A stretch of 64,000 bases of DNA, from contig CANMND010000002.1 in assembly GCA_947499155.1 (NCBI GenBank), positions 124,001-188,000 on the forward strand, written 5' to 3'. Below the pieces are notes generated by a model. It did no database searches. It was not told the DNA's origin and saw only the letters and a list, made by a program, of their open reading frames with translations. Both the position numbers and the translations under genes were made by a program. This document shows positions 16,115 through 24,473 of the stretch, piece by piece. Within the stretch, counting starts at the first letter, position 1. Every line of letters begins with the position of its first letter. Source of the DNA: an uncultured Sphingomonadales bacterium (GTDB lineage Bacteria; Pseudomonadota; Alphaproteobacteria; Sphingomonadales; Rhodothalassiaceae).

Positions 16115-18889
16115 ATGGGCGGACCGTATCACGCTACAGGATTATTTCGGGCATCAATTTTAACAATGGCGATAGTTCTTGTGTCCGCCTGTTCGGCCGG
16201 GAACCCCGAAGAAAGAGCGGAAAAGTTCTACCAGTCAGCAGAGAAATCTTATGCGGCACAGGATTATTCCGCATCCGTCATTCAGCTTAAAAACTCCCTT
16301 CAGGAGTCAAACAGTTATTTGCCGTCCCGCTTGTTCCTTGGCCGTGTTTATCTGGAAACCTACCGACTCGCTGCAGCGGAAAAAGAGCTTGTTCGTGCCC
16401 GTGATCTGGGTGCAGGGCCTGAGGATTATCTGCCCTATCTTATGCGGACTTATAATCTTTCCGGCCAGTTTGCAAAGACACTGGGCCTGATGGAAACGGC
16501 CCCACAGTCTCTACGAAGCCGCTCCGATGTGCGAGGTTATCACGCCGATGCCCTGGCAGGGCAGGGGCGATACAAGGATGCCAAGTCTTTGCTTCAGGCA
16601 GATCCAGAGCAAAGCAGCACGATCTTGACGAGGCTTGGCCAAATTGCCTGGCTTGAAAATGACATGGACATGGTGCGCATCTATGCTCATCGGGCTCTTG
16701 AAAAAGGTCCAGACCTTGCAGAGAGCAATATTTTGATGGGTCGGCTCTATTTGGCTGACCAAGATTACGACAATGCAAGGCGGGTCTTCAAGAAAGCTCT
16801 TGAGGCCGACCCTCTCTCCCCCCCTGCCGCCCTGAGCTATGCGTCTGTATTGGTTGAACAGCAAGACACTGATGAAGCTGTGACCGTACTGGATCAGATG
16901 CGTAAAAATGGTCATGAGGGAACCCAGGCTATATATTTGCGAGCGTTGATAGCATTGCAAAAGCAGGATTTTGCTGGAGCAAAGCTCGAAAGTGAGCGGG
17001 TTTTGTCGATGGATCCCGGAAACCGGGCCGCCATGTTGGTGGCAGGTGTTGCCAACAGTGCTCTGGGCAATGATGAAGCTGCGATCAATAACCTGCGCCG
17101 CTTTTCCTCAGAAGCAGGGGCACCAGCCGTTGCGGGACGGGCGCTGGCCTGGTCCAATCTGCGTTTGAACAGAGCTGATGAGGCCTTGTCCGCAATTGAG
17201 GGAGCTCTTTCCCGGACAGGCCCTGATTTTGGCAGCCTCCGTCTTGCGACAGCCGCGGCTGTAAGGGCTGGACAGTTTGAGAAGGCTGAAGGGTTTCTGC
17301 GGGAAATGGTTAAACAAGAGCCTGATGACATATCTCTTTCTATTGGGCTTGCATCTCTTTCACTTGCAGCAGGCAACAAAGAAGAGGCCGAAAGAATTCT
17401 GGCCGCCTTGCCACAGGACACTGGTCAGGAAACGCTTGAAGAGCGCGTACGTCTGGCCCTTGTCTATATGGGTGCGGAAAACTACCGGCAGGCGACAAAC
17501 TTTGCCACTGATCTGCGCCGCGATTTTCCGGATCGTGAAGAAGGCTACAGTCTTGCAGGATTGGCGCTTGCAGCGCAGCATCAGTTTGATGAAGCGATTG
17601 GTTACTTTGAACAGGCCTTGGCTATAGATCCGGGAGCAGTCAATGCTGCATCCGCTTTGGTCTCCATTTATCGCGAACAAAATCGACAGGATGATGCCCT
17701 AAGGGTTTTGAAAAGGGCTCATGAGACTGATCTTGATAATCGGCCCCTCACTCTTGCACTTGCACAGATGCAGATGGAGCAGGGTCAGTTTGCCGACAGT
17801 GAAAAACTTCTACTCAAGCTTGCAAGCGACGCGCCTGAAGCTATGGAGCCACGCCTGCTTTTGGCTCGTGTTTATTTAAATACTGGTGAGAGAGAGAAAG
17901 CATTGAATGCTGCCCAAAGAGCCCATGTGCTGGCGCCAGACAATGATGCAGTATTAGAGACCCTTGGCTTGGCGTACAGGAGTTCGGGTGATTTCAAAAA
18001 TGCCGTAAGCAGTTTTGAACGTCTGGTGCAGGTACGTCCCGAGAATAGCGAAGCTCACTTTCTTCTTGGTCGAAGCCTTGCAGAAATCGGTCAGATTGAT
18101 GAAGCCATCTCTGCCATTCGTGAAACATTGAAGCGCGATAGCGAAAAGCTTTTGGCGCAAGCAGCTCTGATCCGGCTGTTAAGCGTGCGGGGCGATCTGG
18201 AAGATGCAAAGTCTGAACTTATACGTCTTAAAGCTATGGCTCCTGTCAGTGCCGATCTTTATGACCTGGAAGGCTTTCTCAATTTCAGGGCAGGGGATAT
18301 GGTCAAGGCAGCCGCCCAGTATAGGTTGGCCTATGAGATGGACCAGTCGCCAAGGCGCGCTATAGTCCTTGCACAAGCCATGTGGCTGGCAGGCGATGAA
18401 GTTTCATCAGAGGCCTTGCTTAAATCTCTGGATACTGACGGTGCCAACATCCAACTCGCCCAGCTTTATATACAGCATGGACGGACGGTAGATGCACTGG
18501 CTGTTTACAGGGCTTTAGTTCGCAAAGAGCCAGACAATCCGATTTTTCTCAATGATTTTGCATGGACTTTGTGGGAAAATGGTCAAGTGGACGAAGCGTA
18601 CAAGCATGCCAAAAAGGCCGTGACGCTGGCCCCAAGGTCTGCAGCCATTCAGGACACTTACGGTATGATCCTGGTGGACAGGGGCGACACTGAAGCTGCG
18701 GTTGCAGCCTTGCGGCTTGCTGTTGAACAAGGGGCGGGAAACCCGGAATTCCAGCTTCATCTGGCCATGGCCTTGCTGGCGGATAAACAAGCAGAATTAG
18801 CGCAGCCTTTGTTAAGGGCCCTTGCCGGACATGAAGGCTTTAACAGACGATCCGAGGCTCAAGAGCTGCTGGAACTACATTTTAAATAA
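16115..18889 (+). CDS. prsT: XrtA/PEP-CTERM system TPR lipoprotein PrsT (copy 1)
   Basis: Long TPR-repeat lipoprotein (924 residues) of the family linked to PrsK/PrsR and exosortase loci. Lipobox LVSAC near residue 26 anchors it; the rest is an uninterrupted array of TPR units such as AESNILMGRLYLADQDYDNA and YSLAGLALAAQHQFDEAIGY. I chose ATG 16115, with GGGTGGGG in front, over GTG 16106. Likely a periplasmic scaffold for PEP-CTERM processing or polymer export; this role is inferred from context. Divergent from prsK-prsR and followed after 100 bases by a second copy. Confidence 0.9.
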   Translation: MGGPYHATGLFRASILTMAIVLVSACSAGNPEERAEKFYQSAEKSYAAQDYSASVIQLKNSLQESNSYLPSRLFLGRVYLETYRLAAAEKELVRARDLGAGPEDYLPYLMRTYNLSGQFAKTLGLMETAPQSLRSRSDVRGYHADALAGQGRYKDAKSLLQADPEQSSTILTRLGQIAWLENDMDMVRIYAHRALEKGPDLAESNILMGRLYLADQDYDNARRVFKKALEADPLSPPAALSYASVLVEQQDTDEAVTVLDQMRKNGHEGTQAIYLRALIALQKQDFAGAKLESERVLSMDPGNRAAMLVAGVANSALGNDEAAINNLRRFSSEAGAPAVAGRALAWSNLRLNRADEALSAIEGALSRTGPDFGSLRLATAAAVRAGQFEKAEGFLREMVKQEPDDISLSIGLASLSLAAGNKEEAERILAALPQDTGQETLEERVRLALVYMGAENYRQATNFATDLRRDFPDREEGYSLAGLALAAQHQFDEAIGYFEQALAIDPGAVNAASALVSIYREQNRQDDALRVLKRAHETDLDNRPLTLALAQMQMEQGQFADSEKLLLKLASDAPEAMEPRLLLARVYLNTGEREKALNAAQRAHVLAPDNDAVLETLGLAYRSSGDFKNAVSSFERLVQVRPENSEAHFLLGRSLAEIGQIDEAISAIRETLKRDSEKLLAQAALIRLLSVRGDLEDAKSELIRLKAMAPVSADLYDLEGFLNFRAGDMVKAAAQYRLAYEMDQSPRRAIVLAQAMWLAGDEVSSEALLKSLDTDGANIQLAQLYIQHGRTVDALAVYRALVRKEPDNPIFLNDFAWTLWENGQVDEAYKHAKKAVTLAPRSAAIQDTYGMILVDRGDTEAAVAALRLAVEQGAGNPEFQLHLAMALLADKQAELAQPLLRALAGHEGFNRRSEAQELLELHFK

Positions 18890-18989
18890 GGCATATGTTG
18901 AATGGTGGACAGCAAAGTGACTGCGAAGGTTTCGTCGAAATTTTAGACGCACGGGGAGCGTCAATTTATCATGCAAGGTGGGTCAAGAA

Positions 18990-21785
18990 ATGAAAATCAT
19001 TGGGTTTAGAGCGGTTCTTATGACGTCCGTACTGGCATTGCTTACCGTCGGATGCGACATGGGCAGTCCAGCCGAGCAGGCACAAAAACATATTGCACGT
19101 GCAGAGACTCAGGTTGAAAACGGTCAGATCAGTGCAGCTATCATTGAATTGCGTAACGCGGTTCAGGCACAGCCAGATAATGGCGAAGCCCGCATTCAAC
19201 TGGGAATTCTTTATCTGAATCAGCACCGGCTAGAAGAGGCGAATAAGGAACTTATACGTGCCTTTGATTATGGAGTTGCCCATAGCCGGGTTCTTTTGCC
19301 CCTGATACAAACTTATCTGCGGCTGGGCTTACCTCAGGAAGTCCTGCGTCTCCTGGATGAGGAAACTGATGAGGCCCTGCGGAACAGCCCTGAAATGATG
19401 TATGTCGCTACAGATGCATATCTGATGCTGGGACGTGTGGAAGATGCCTTTTCGGCACTACAAAAAGTGGATCAAAATAATCCGCAAACACTAATAAGGC
19501 TGGCAGGTATTGAGGCACTTAAGGGGCAGCGTGATGCTGCCTATGACTTAGCCGGCAGAGCTGCTGCTTCTGAAGATGCCAGCGGAGAGACGCTTTTATC
19601 ATATGCCCTCATGCTGTTACGCAAAGGTGAAAGCGCCACTGACGACGTTATTGCAGTTTTGACGCGGGCGCAAAAGCTTGATCCTGTATCGCCTCAAATT
19701 CGTATTACACTGGCTCAGGCCCTGATGCAGAATGGCGATATGGCCGGGGCTGCCACAATCATTGATGCATTGAAGGCAGATCGTTTTGAGACTGGACCGC
19801 TGGTACATCTTGAATCAGTGATTGCATTGCAAAATGGCAGATATGAGGAGGCCAAATTACTTGCAGACAGGATATTGGGGGTTAATCCCCAGTACGTGCC
19901 GTCGCAGATCGTATCCGGTGTTGCCAGTGCGGCACTTGGCAATGACGAGACGGCAGTGCGCCACCTTCAGCGCTTTGCATCGAACCCAAGAGTTCCAGCA
20001 GCAGCGATCAAGGCATTGGCTTTGTCAAATCTTAAGTTGGGCAGGACTGATCTTGCCATTGCGGCGCTTCAAAATCCGGTGTTGGACAGAACAGACCGTC
20101 AGCGGATTGGCATGCTTGTATCAGCAGCAATTTCCAAGGGAGATATGGAGCAGGCCAGATCTCTTTTGGCAGAAAGCCTGAAGGCTGAACCTGAAAATTT
20201 TGGCGCAGCTACAGGCCTTGCTTCCCTGGCACTCCAGGCCGGGGATGAGGAAGAGGCTGAAAGACTGTTGTCTTCTTTGTCTGAACGCCTTGACTCAGCC
20301 AGCATCGCCCAGAAAGTCAGGTTGGCCATGGTCCATTTTCGCGCAGGAAACTCAGAAGAGATGCTGCGTATCGGTGATAGAATTAAGGAAGAGGCTGATG
20401 ATTCCAGTGCAGGGTATCTGGTGTCTGCCCTTGCTTATCTTCGTGCCAATGAACAGGACTTGGCGTTTTCCGAACTGGATAATGCAACAAAACTTGATCC
20501 ATCAGACAAGACCGTAGCCTTGATGTATGGCGGACTCCTTAATCGCGCTGAACAGTGGGACAAAGCTGAGGCGGTTCTTGCGCGCACGCTTGAATTCCTT
20601 CCCACCGACATGCAGGTACTCGGCGCTTATGTTCGAACACAGGTCGCAGCCAGAAAATCAAAGGAAGTGACTGCGTATTTAAAACAGGTCAGCGCAAAAC
20701 ATCCAAATGCAGTGTCTCCTTATTTTCATTTGGCGCGGCTTTATCTGGTTGAGAGCCGACCTGACCTTGCACTGGCGACGGCCATCAAAGCGAAAGACAT
20801 GGCGTCAAGCGATCCTGAAGTATTGCTGCTATTGGCGCAGATTCAGCAGGCAGACGATAAATACGAAGAATCAGTCGGAACGTTCCGCTCCTTGCTGGCC
20901 GTTAATCCCCAATCTGTTGAGGGGCGTTATCAGATGGCATTCAGTTTGGTCAATTTGGGCCGCACTAAAGAAGCTATCACCACATTACGTAATCTGCTGG
21001 AGATAAAGCCGACTTTTATTCCAGCTCAGATTGTAATAAGCCGTTTGCTGCAAAAGGAGGGGGAGGCAAAAGAGGCGGCCCCTTATGTGGCGTCACTTGT
21101 GAAAAAGACAGGAAACAACACCGCTGTCCAACTCCTTGCAGCTCAGCAAGCTGACATGGAAGGGCGACCTGCTGATGCTGTGAAACACTACAAGCAAGCC
21201 TATGAGGCCAATAAGACAAGTACGGACACTAAAATGGCCTATGCGCGGGCTTTATGGGCAGTAAATGATCAGGCTGAAGCTATAGCCCTTCTCGAAGAGG
21301 GCGTTGACGATATGGCCAAAATCCCCGCATCCTTGCGTCATTTGCTGGCCCAGTTCCAGATGGTGGCTGGCCATAATGACAAGGCGCGCTCGCTTTATCA
21401 GTCTCTGATAAGTGAATACCCTGAAAACCCGATAATCTTAAATGATTATGCCTGGTTTTTGGCCGAAACTGGTTCTCTGGATGTCGCCATGCCACATGCG
21501 GAAAAAGCCGTGAAACTTGCCCCAGAGGTTCCTGAGATTATTGACACGCTCGCTGTCATTTATAATCGGCAGAACACTCCTGAAAAGGCCATTCCACTGT
21601 TCCGACAGGCTCTAAAGATCATGCCGGACAATGCGAGGATCAAGCTTCATCTGGCTCAGGCTCTTATAAAACAGGGCGGTCACGACGAAAATCTTAAGCG
21701 TTTGTTGACGGACGTTGCCGCAAGCTCCGACAAGGCGTCATCCGATGAGGCCCGCCAACTGCTAAAGCAGCTAAGCGATATCTGA
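18990..21785 (+). CDS. prsT: XrtA/PEP-CTERM system TPR lipoprotein PrsT (copy 2)
   Basis: Second TPR lipoprotein, 931 residues, same layout as copy 1: lipobox LLTVGC with Asp after the cysteine, then TPR units along the whole length. Shared blocks with copy 1 include VASAALGNDE/VANSALGNDE and the C-terminal ILNDYAW / FLNDFAW followed by HAEKAVKLAP / HAKKAVTLAP, so the two are tandem paralogues. Start ATG 18990 preceded by AAGGTGGG; GTG 18978 is possible. A perfect hairpin overlaps the stop codon (21784-21800). Confidence 0.9.
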   Translation: MKIIGFRAVLMTSVLALLTVGCDMGSPAEQAQKHIARAETQVENGQISAAIIELRNAVQAQPDNGEARIQLGILYLNQHRLEEANKELIRAFDYGVAHSRVLLPLIQTYLRLGLPQEVLRLLDEETDEALRNSPEMMYVATDAYLMLGRVEDAFSALQKVDQNNPQTLIRLAGIEALKGQRDAAYDLAGRAAASEDASGETLLSYALMLLRKGESATDDVIAVLTRAQKLDPVSPQIRITLAQALMQNGDMAGAATIIDALKADRFETGPLVHLESVIALQNGRYEEAKLLADRILGVNPQYVPSQIVSGVASAALGNDETAVRHLQRFASNPRVPAAAIKALALSNLKLGRTDLAIAALQNPVLDRTDRQRIGMLVSAAISKGDMEQARSLLAESLKAEPENFGAATGLASLALQAGDEEEAERLLSSLSERLDSASIAQKVRLAMVHFRAGNSEEMLRIGDRIKEEADDSSAGYLVSALAYLRANEQDLAFSELDNATKLDPSDKTVALMYGGLLNRAEQWDKAEAVLARTLEFLPTDMQVLGAYVRTQVAARKSKEVTAYLKQVSAKHPNAVSPYFHLARLYLVESRPDLALATAIKAKDMASSDPEVLLLLAQIQQADDKYEESVGTFRSLLAVNPQSVEGRYQMAFSLVNLGRTKEAITTLRNLLEIKPTFIPAQIVISRLLQKEGEAKEAAPYVASLVKKTGNNTAVQLLAAQQADMEGRPADAVKHYKQAYEANKTSTDTKMAYARALWAVNDQAEAIALLEEGVDDMAKIPASLRHLLAQFQMVAGHNDKARSLYQSLISEYPENPIILNDYAWFLAETGSLDVAMPHAEKAVKLAPEVPEIIDTLAVIYNRQNTPEKAIPLFRQALKIMPDNARIKLHLAQALIKQGGHDENLKRLLTDVAASSDKASSDEARQLLKQLSDI

Positions 21786-21800
21786 CCTCTCGCAGAGGTC
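21784..21800 (+). terminator. Hairpin at the end of prsT copy 2
   Basis: GACCTCT-cgc-AGAGGTC, perfect 7-bp stem with a 3-base loop, beginning inside the stop codon. No T-run follows, so it may stabilise the mRNA 3' end or be a weak terminator. A larger repeat (AGTCCGGGA 21829-21837 with TCCCGGACT 21874-21882, 36-base loop) follows and is trailed by a T-rich TTATTCTTATT. Confidence 0.45.
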
Positions 21801-21933
21801 GTGTCAAGATATCTGACAGATAGATCTGAGTCCGGGATATTTCGATAACGCATTGATTCATATATGCTTATTGTCCCGGACTTATTCTTATTGCATAGAT
21901 TATGTGTGCTATGTGAGCGGCGTGACAGCGCTA

Positions 21934-21956
21934 TTGGAAAATAATTTTACAGTTTA
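21934..21956 (+). promoter_or_regulatory. Conserved upstream element 1 (candidate PrsR enhancer site)
   Basis: Blocks TTGG, AAATA, TTTTACA and TTTA, each followed by one variable base. The same 23-base element with only three differing bases stands upstream of the second PEP-CTERM gene (23301-23323). Its first base is 90 bases before the -24 box here and 91 there, so the spacing is kept. Position suits a bacterial enhancer-binding protein; PrsR is the obvious candidate. Assignment to PrsR is inference. Confidence 0.6.
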
Positions 21957-22023
21957 CTAATTATGATTATTCATCAACCAACATAATTCGCATAACCATC
22001 TGATATATATAGATATATTTAAC

Positions 22024-22040
22024 TGGCACGCTATGTGCAT
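22024..22040 (+). promoter_or_regulatory. Sigma-54 (-24/-12) promoter of PEP-CTERM gene 1
   Basis: TGGCACG-N5-TGCAT with GG at 22025-22026 and GC at 22037-22038, ten bases apart, matches the RpoN consensus except for G in place of the first T of TTGC. Start of transcription is expected near 22050, giving a leader of about 65 bases. Known PrsK/PrsR biology says PEP-CTERM genes are RpoN dependent. Confidence 0.85.
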
Positions 22041-22079
22041 ACTTAGTGGCGAAGCTCCAGTAGGGGGTGGAAGTGAACA

Positions 22080-22092
22080 GGTCGACGAGACC
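22080..22092 (+). promoter_or_regulatory. Leader hairpin GGTC-N5-GACC, copy 1
   Basis: A 4-bp inverted repeat in the 5' leader. In the second copy (23447-23459) the loop differs at two of five bases while both arms are unchanged. Flanks (GTGAACA before, CGAA after) and the AAGGAGAGCCAC ribosome site are shared too. Could be an mRNA stem or a protein site. Confidence 0.4.
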
Positions 22093-22114
22093 GAAGACTT
22101 TTAAGGAGAGCCAC

Positions 22115-23017
22115 ATGTTTTCTATTGGCAATACGACCAGAACACTCGCGGCGAGCGCCGTTCTGGCTTTTGGTTTGGGTGGTGCCGCCGTGGCCGCTCC
22201 GCTCGTATTCACAGTTAATCCTGGTGCTGTTGGATCATCTTCTGCATCGTTTGAAGCAGATGAGATGGTTGGCGGTTACAGCGCCGAAATTGATCAATTT
22301 GCTGACGGAACCTTTATTGAGCATGGTTACGCTGACATCAGCGCATTCCATCTTGATGGTGACCTCCTTCCGGCATTTGTGACTGGGCTTGGCAGTAACT
22401 ACTTGATGTATGCCATGTTCCGCATCGAAGGGACGGTTGTTGAACTTGCTCCCGATGAAATTCAGGTTACCTTTTCCTCATTCCTTGCGGAAATCTGGGT
22501 GGATCCTCTGTCGACATTGACCACCAAAACCATAGATGTTGTTAATGGCGACGCCACCAATCAGACAGGCTTTTCGGGTCAGAATGCAGGTTCATCATTT
22601 ACTGATTCTGGAGCGACTTCAGCTTTCACTCTGAACGGTACAGATGATGACATTCTGGTTCTTGAAGTTGCGGCCGGTGACTTCCTCAATGGTTCCGCCA
22701 ACATTGAAGATAATGGTCCTGCCGGAATCGAAGGAAATTTCCAGGTTCGTAGCGGTTTCAATACAGAATTCCTGGGCTTTCTTGCTGATGATTTCTTTGA
22801 GTTCCTGAAGCCTCTGCTTGCTATTACACTTCAGGCCAACGGTAACACCGGCAATGAAGACGGAATTCCTTTTCCGCCATCGGCTGCTACGGATATTGTA
22901 TTCCGGAACGCTTCGCTGAACATCACCTTTATCCCTGAGCCAGGTACACTCGGCCTTCTGGGTCTGGGGCTGTTCGGTGCTGGAGCTCTTGCACGCCGCC
23001 GCAGGATTGCAGCCTAA
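22115..23017 (+). CDS. PepA-like PEP-CTERM sorted protein (copy 1)
   Basis: Exported protein destined for exosortase processing. Signal peptide MFSIGNTTRTLAASAVLAF ending near VAAP; mature beta-rich body; C-terminal sorting signal IPEP (residues 273-276), a glycine/leucine membrane helix and RRRR. The body (VFTVNPG, ADEMVGGYSAEIDQ, YLMYAMFRIEGTVVE) resembles the flocculation-associated PepA family. ATG 22115 is preceded by AAGGAG and is used because the longer GTG-started frame would prefix the signal peptide with leader sequence. Driven by a sigma-54 promoter at 22024 and closed by a strong terminator. Paralogue of the next gene. Confidence 0.93.
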   Translation: MFSIGNTTRTLAASAVLAFGLGGAAVAAPLVFTVNPGAVGSSSASFEADEMVGGYSAEIDQFADGTFIEHGYADISAFHLDGDLLPAFVTGLGSNYLMYAMFRIEGTVVELAPDEIQVTFSSFLAEIWVDPLSTLTTKTIDVVNGDATNQTGFSGQNAGSSFTDSGATSAFTLNGTDDDILVLEVAAGDFLNGSANIEDNGPAGIEGNFQVRSGFNTEFLGFLADDFFEFLKPLLAITLQANGNTGNEDGIPFPPSAATDIVFRNASLNITFIPEPGTLGLLGLGLFGAGALARRRRIAA

Positions 23018-23064
23018 GGCCGATTGAGCTCACCGGATAACATCCGGCATCAGTTAAAAATCCA

Positions 23065-23099
23065 GAACCCCCGGCATCATGGCCGGGGGTTCTTTTTTT
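23065..23099 (+). terminator. Rho-independent terminator after PEP-CTERM gene 1
   Basis: Stem GAACCCCCGGC (23065-23075) with GCCGGGGGTTC (23082-23092), short loop, then seven T (23093-23099). Strong classical terminator 48 bases after the stop codon. Confidence 0.95.
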
Positions 23100-23300
23100 A
23101 TGACGGAAGAACTGTAACCCTTTTGTATCAGTGGATTTGAGACATGATAATGGTGAAATGGGCAGTGCTTTATGAACAAATCATCAATCTAAGGCGCTGA
23201 GTAACGCAGTAACGTATTGATTTAAATGAATTCATTACTCCAAATGCATTATTATTATTTCTCTTCTAATGTTTAATACGTGACTGAAACGTTAACAATC

Positions 23301-23323
23301 TTGGTAAATAGTTTTACAATTTA
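23301..23323 (+). promoter_or_regulatory. Conserved upstream element 2 (candidate PrsR enhancer site)
   Basis: Second copy of the TTGG/AAATA/TTTTACA/TTTA element, 91 bases before the -24 box of PEP-CTERM gene 2. The sequence between element and promoter is not conserved, which makes the kept element stand out. Candidate PrsR-binding site by position. Confidence 0.6.
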
Positions 23324-23391
23324 TTTTTGTTCTATATTATTTCTGCGTTCATATTTTATGTAGTTCATTGATAATAAAAGGTTTATTAATC

Positions 23392-23408
23392 TGGCACGCT
23401 TGATGCTT
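23392..23408 (+). promoter_or_regulatory. Sigma-54 (-24/-12) promoter of PEP-CTERM gene 2
   Basis: TGGCACG-N5-TGCTT with GG 23393-23394 and GC 23405-23406, ten bases apart. Start of transcription expected near 23418, leader about 63 bases. Same -24 heptamer as the promoter at 22024. Confidence 0.85.
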
Positions 23409-23446
23409 TAATAGTTGCGAAACTCCAAATGGGTTGGAAGTGAACA

Positions 23447-23459
23447 GGTCAACGCGACC
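23447..23459 (+). promoter_or_regulatory. Leader hairpin GGTC-N5-GACC, copy 2
   Basis: Second copy of the leader inverted repeat, 22 bases before the start codon, followed by CGAA and the AAGGAGAGCCAC ribosome site as in copy 1. Confidence 0.4.
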
Positions 23460-23480
23460 GAATACTTTAAGGAGAGCCAC

Positions 23481-24374
23481 ATGTTTTCACTTGGAGAAAT
23501 AACCAGAACCCTGGCGGCCAGTGCCGTTCTGGCTGTTGGATTGGGGGGTGTGGCTGTTGCTGCCCCTATCGTATTTACAGTTAATCCTGGCGTTGTTGGA
23601 TCTGCTGCTGGCTCGTTTGCGGCTGACGAAATGGTTGGCGGCTACAGCGCCGAAATAGATCAGCTTGGAGATGGCAGCTTTGTCGAGCACGGTTTTGCAG
23701 ACATCAGCTCATTCTTTCTTGATGGCGATCTGCTTCCGGCTTTTGCGACTGGACTTGGCGGTGACTATTTGATGTATGCCTTGTTCCGTCTGGAAGGCAC
23801 GGTTGTTGAAGTTGCCCCTGATGAGGTTGAGGTGGTCTTTACATCGTTCCTTGCGGAAATCTGGGCGGATCCATTGGGTCCAGTCACTACCAAAACCATA
23901 GATGTTGTTAATGGCGACGCCATCGATCAGACAGGTTTTGCGGGTCAGAATGGCGGGTCTTCATTTGGAACTGCTTTAACTCCAGCTTTTACTCTGAGTG
24001 GCGCAGGAGATGATATTCTTGTTCTCGACGTCATGGCAGGCGATTTCCTCAATGGTTCTGCCAATATCGAAGACAATGGCCCCGCCGGGATCGAAGGAGA
24101 TTTCCAGGTTCGCAGCGGTTTCAATACGGACTTCTTCGTATTAACTGATTTCTTTGAGTTCCTGAAGCCCTTGCTTCTTCTTACGCTTCAGGCCAATGGC
24201 AATACCGGCAATGAAACAGGCATTCCCTTTCCTCCGGTCGCTGCCACGGATATTGTGTTCCGTAACGCATCGCTGAATATCACCTTCATCCCTGAGCCAG
24301 GCACACTTGCTCTTCTGGGTCTGGGTCTCTTTGGCGCCGGGGCACTTGCTCGTCGCCGTCGGCTCGCAGCCTGA
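23481..24374 (+). CDS. PepA-like PEP-CTERM sorted protein (copy 2)
   Basis: Paralogue of the preceding PEP-CTERM protein, 297 residues, with the same signal peptide plan (MFSLGEITRTLAASAVLAV), body blocks (VFTVNPG, AADEMVGGYSAEIDQ, NGSANIEDNGPAGIEG) and C-terminal signal IPEP (270-273), hydrophobic helix and RRRR. Likely cut by XrtA and passed to the surface with the exopolysaccharide. ATG 23481 follows AAGGAG. Own sigma-54 promoter and terminator, so it is expressed separately from copy 1 but probably under the same control. Confidence 0.93.
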   Translation: MFSLGEITRTLAASAVLAVGLGGVAVAAPIVFTVNPGVVGSAAGSFAADEMVGGYSAEIDQLGDGSFVEHGFADISSFFLDGDLLPAFATGLGGDYLMYALFRLEGTVVEVAPDEVEVVFTSFLAEIWADPLGPVTTKTIDVVNGDAIDQTGFAGQNGGSSFGTALTPAFTLSGAGDDILVLDVMAGDFLNGSANIEDNGPAGIEGDFQVRSGFNTDFFVLTDFFEFLKPLLLLTLQANGNTGNETGIPFPPVAATDIVFRNASLNITFIPEPGTLALLGLGLFGAGALARRRRLAA

Positions 24375-24420
24375 AGCATGCACTGACAGGACCGAATAAT
24401 ACCGGTTCCAGACAAAAGAC

Positions 24421-24452
24421 AAAAACCCCCGGCATAGCCGCCGGGGGTTTTT
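24421..24452. terminator. Bidirectional terminator between convergent genes
   Basis: AAAAACCCCCGGC (24421-24433) pairs with GCCGGGGGTTTTT (24440-24452). A-run on one side and T-run on the other let it serve both PEP-CTERM gene 2 and the convergent ThiF-nitroreductase gene that ends at 24474. Confidence 0.93.
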
Positions 24453-24473
24453 CTATGGGTGGATCGAAATATG

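Larger units (their letters stand above)
21934..24452 (+). repeat. Tandem duplication of a complete PEP-CTERM transcription unit
   Basis: Two units, 21934-23099 and 23301-24452, repeat in the same order: upstream element, -24/-12 promoter, leader with hairpin, ribosome site, PEP-CTERM gene, and a GC-rich terminator with ACCCCCGGC stem. Proteins are alike over their whole length, and non-coding parts are kept mainly at the functional blocks. Confidence 0.85.
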
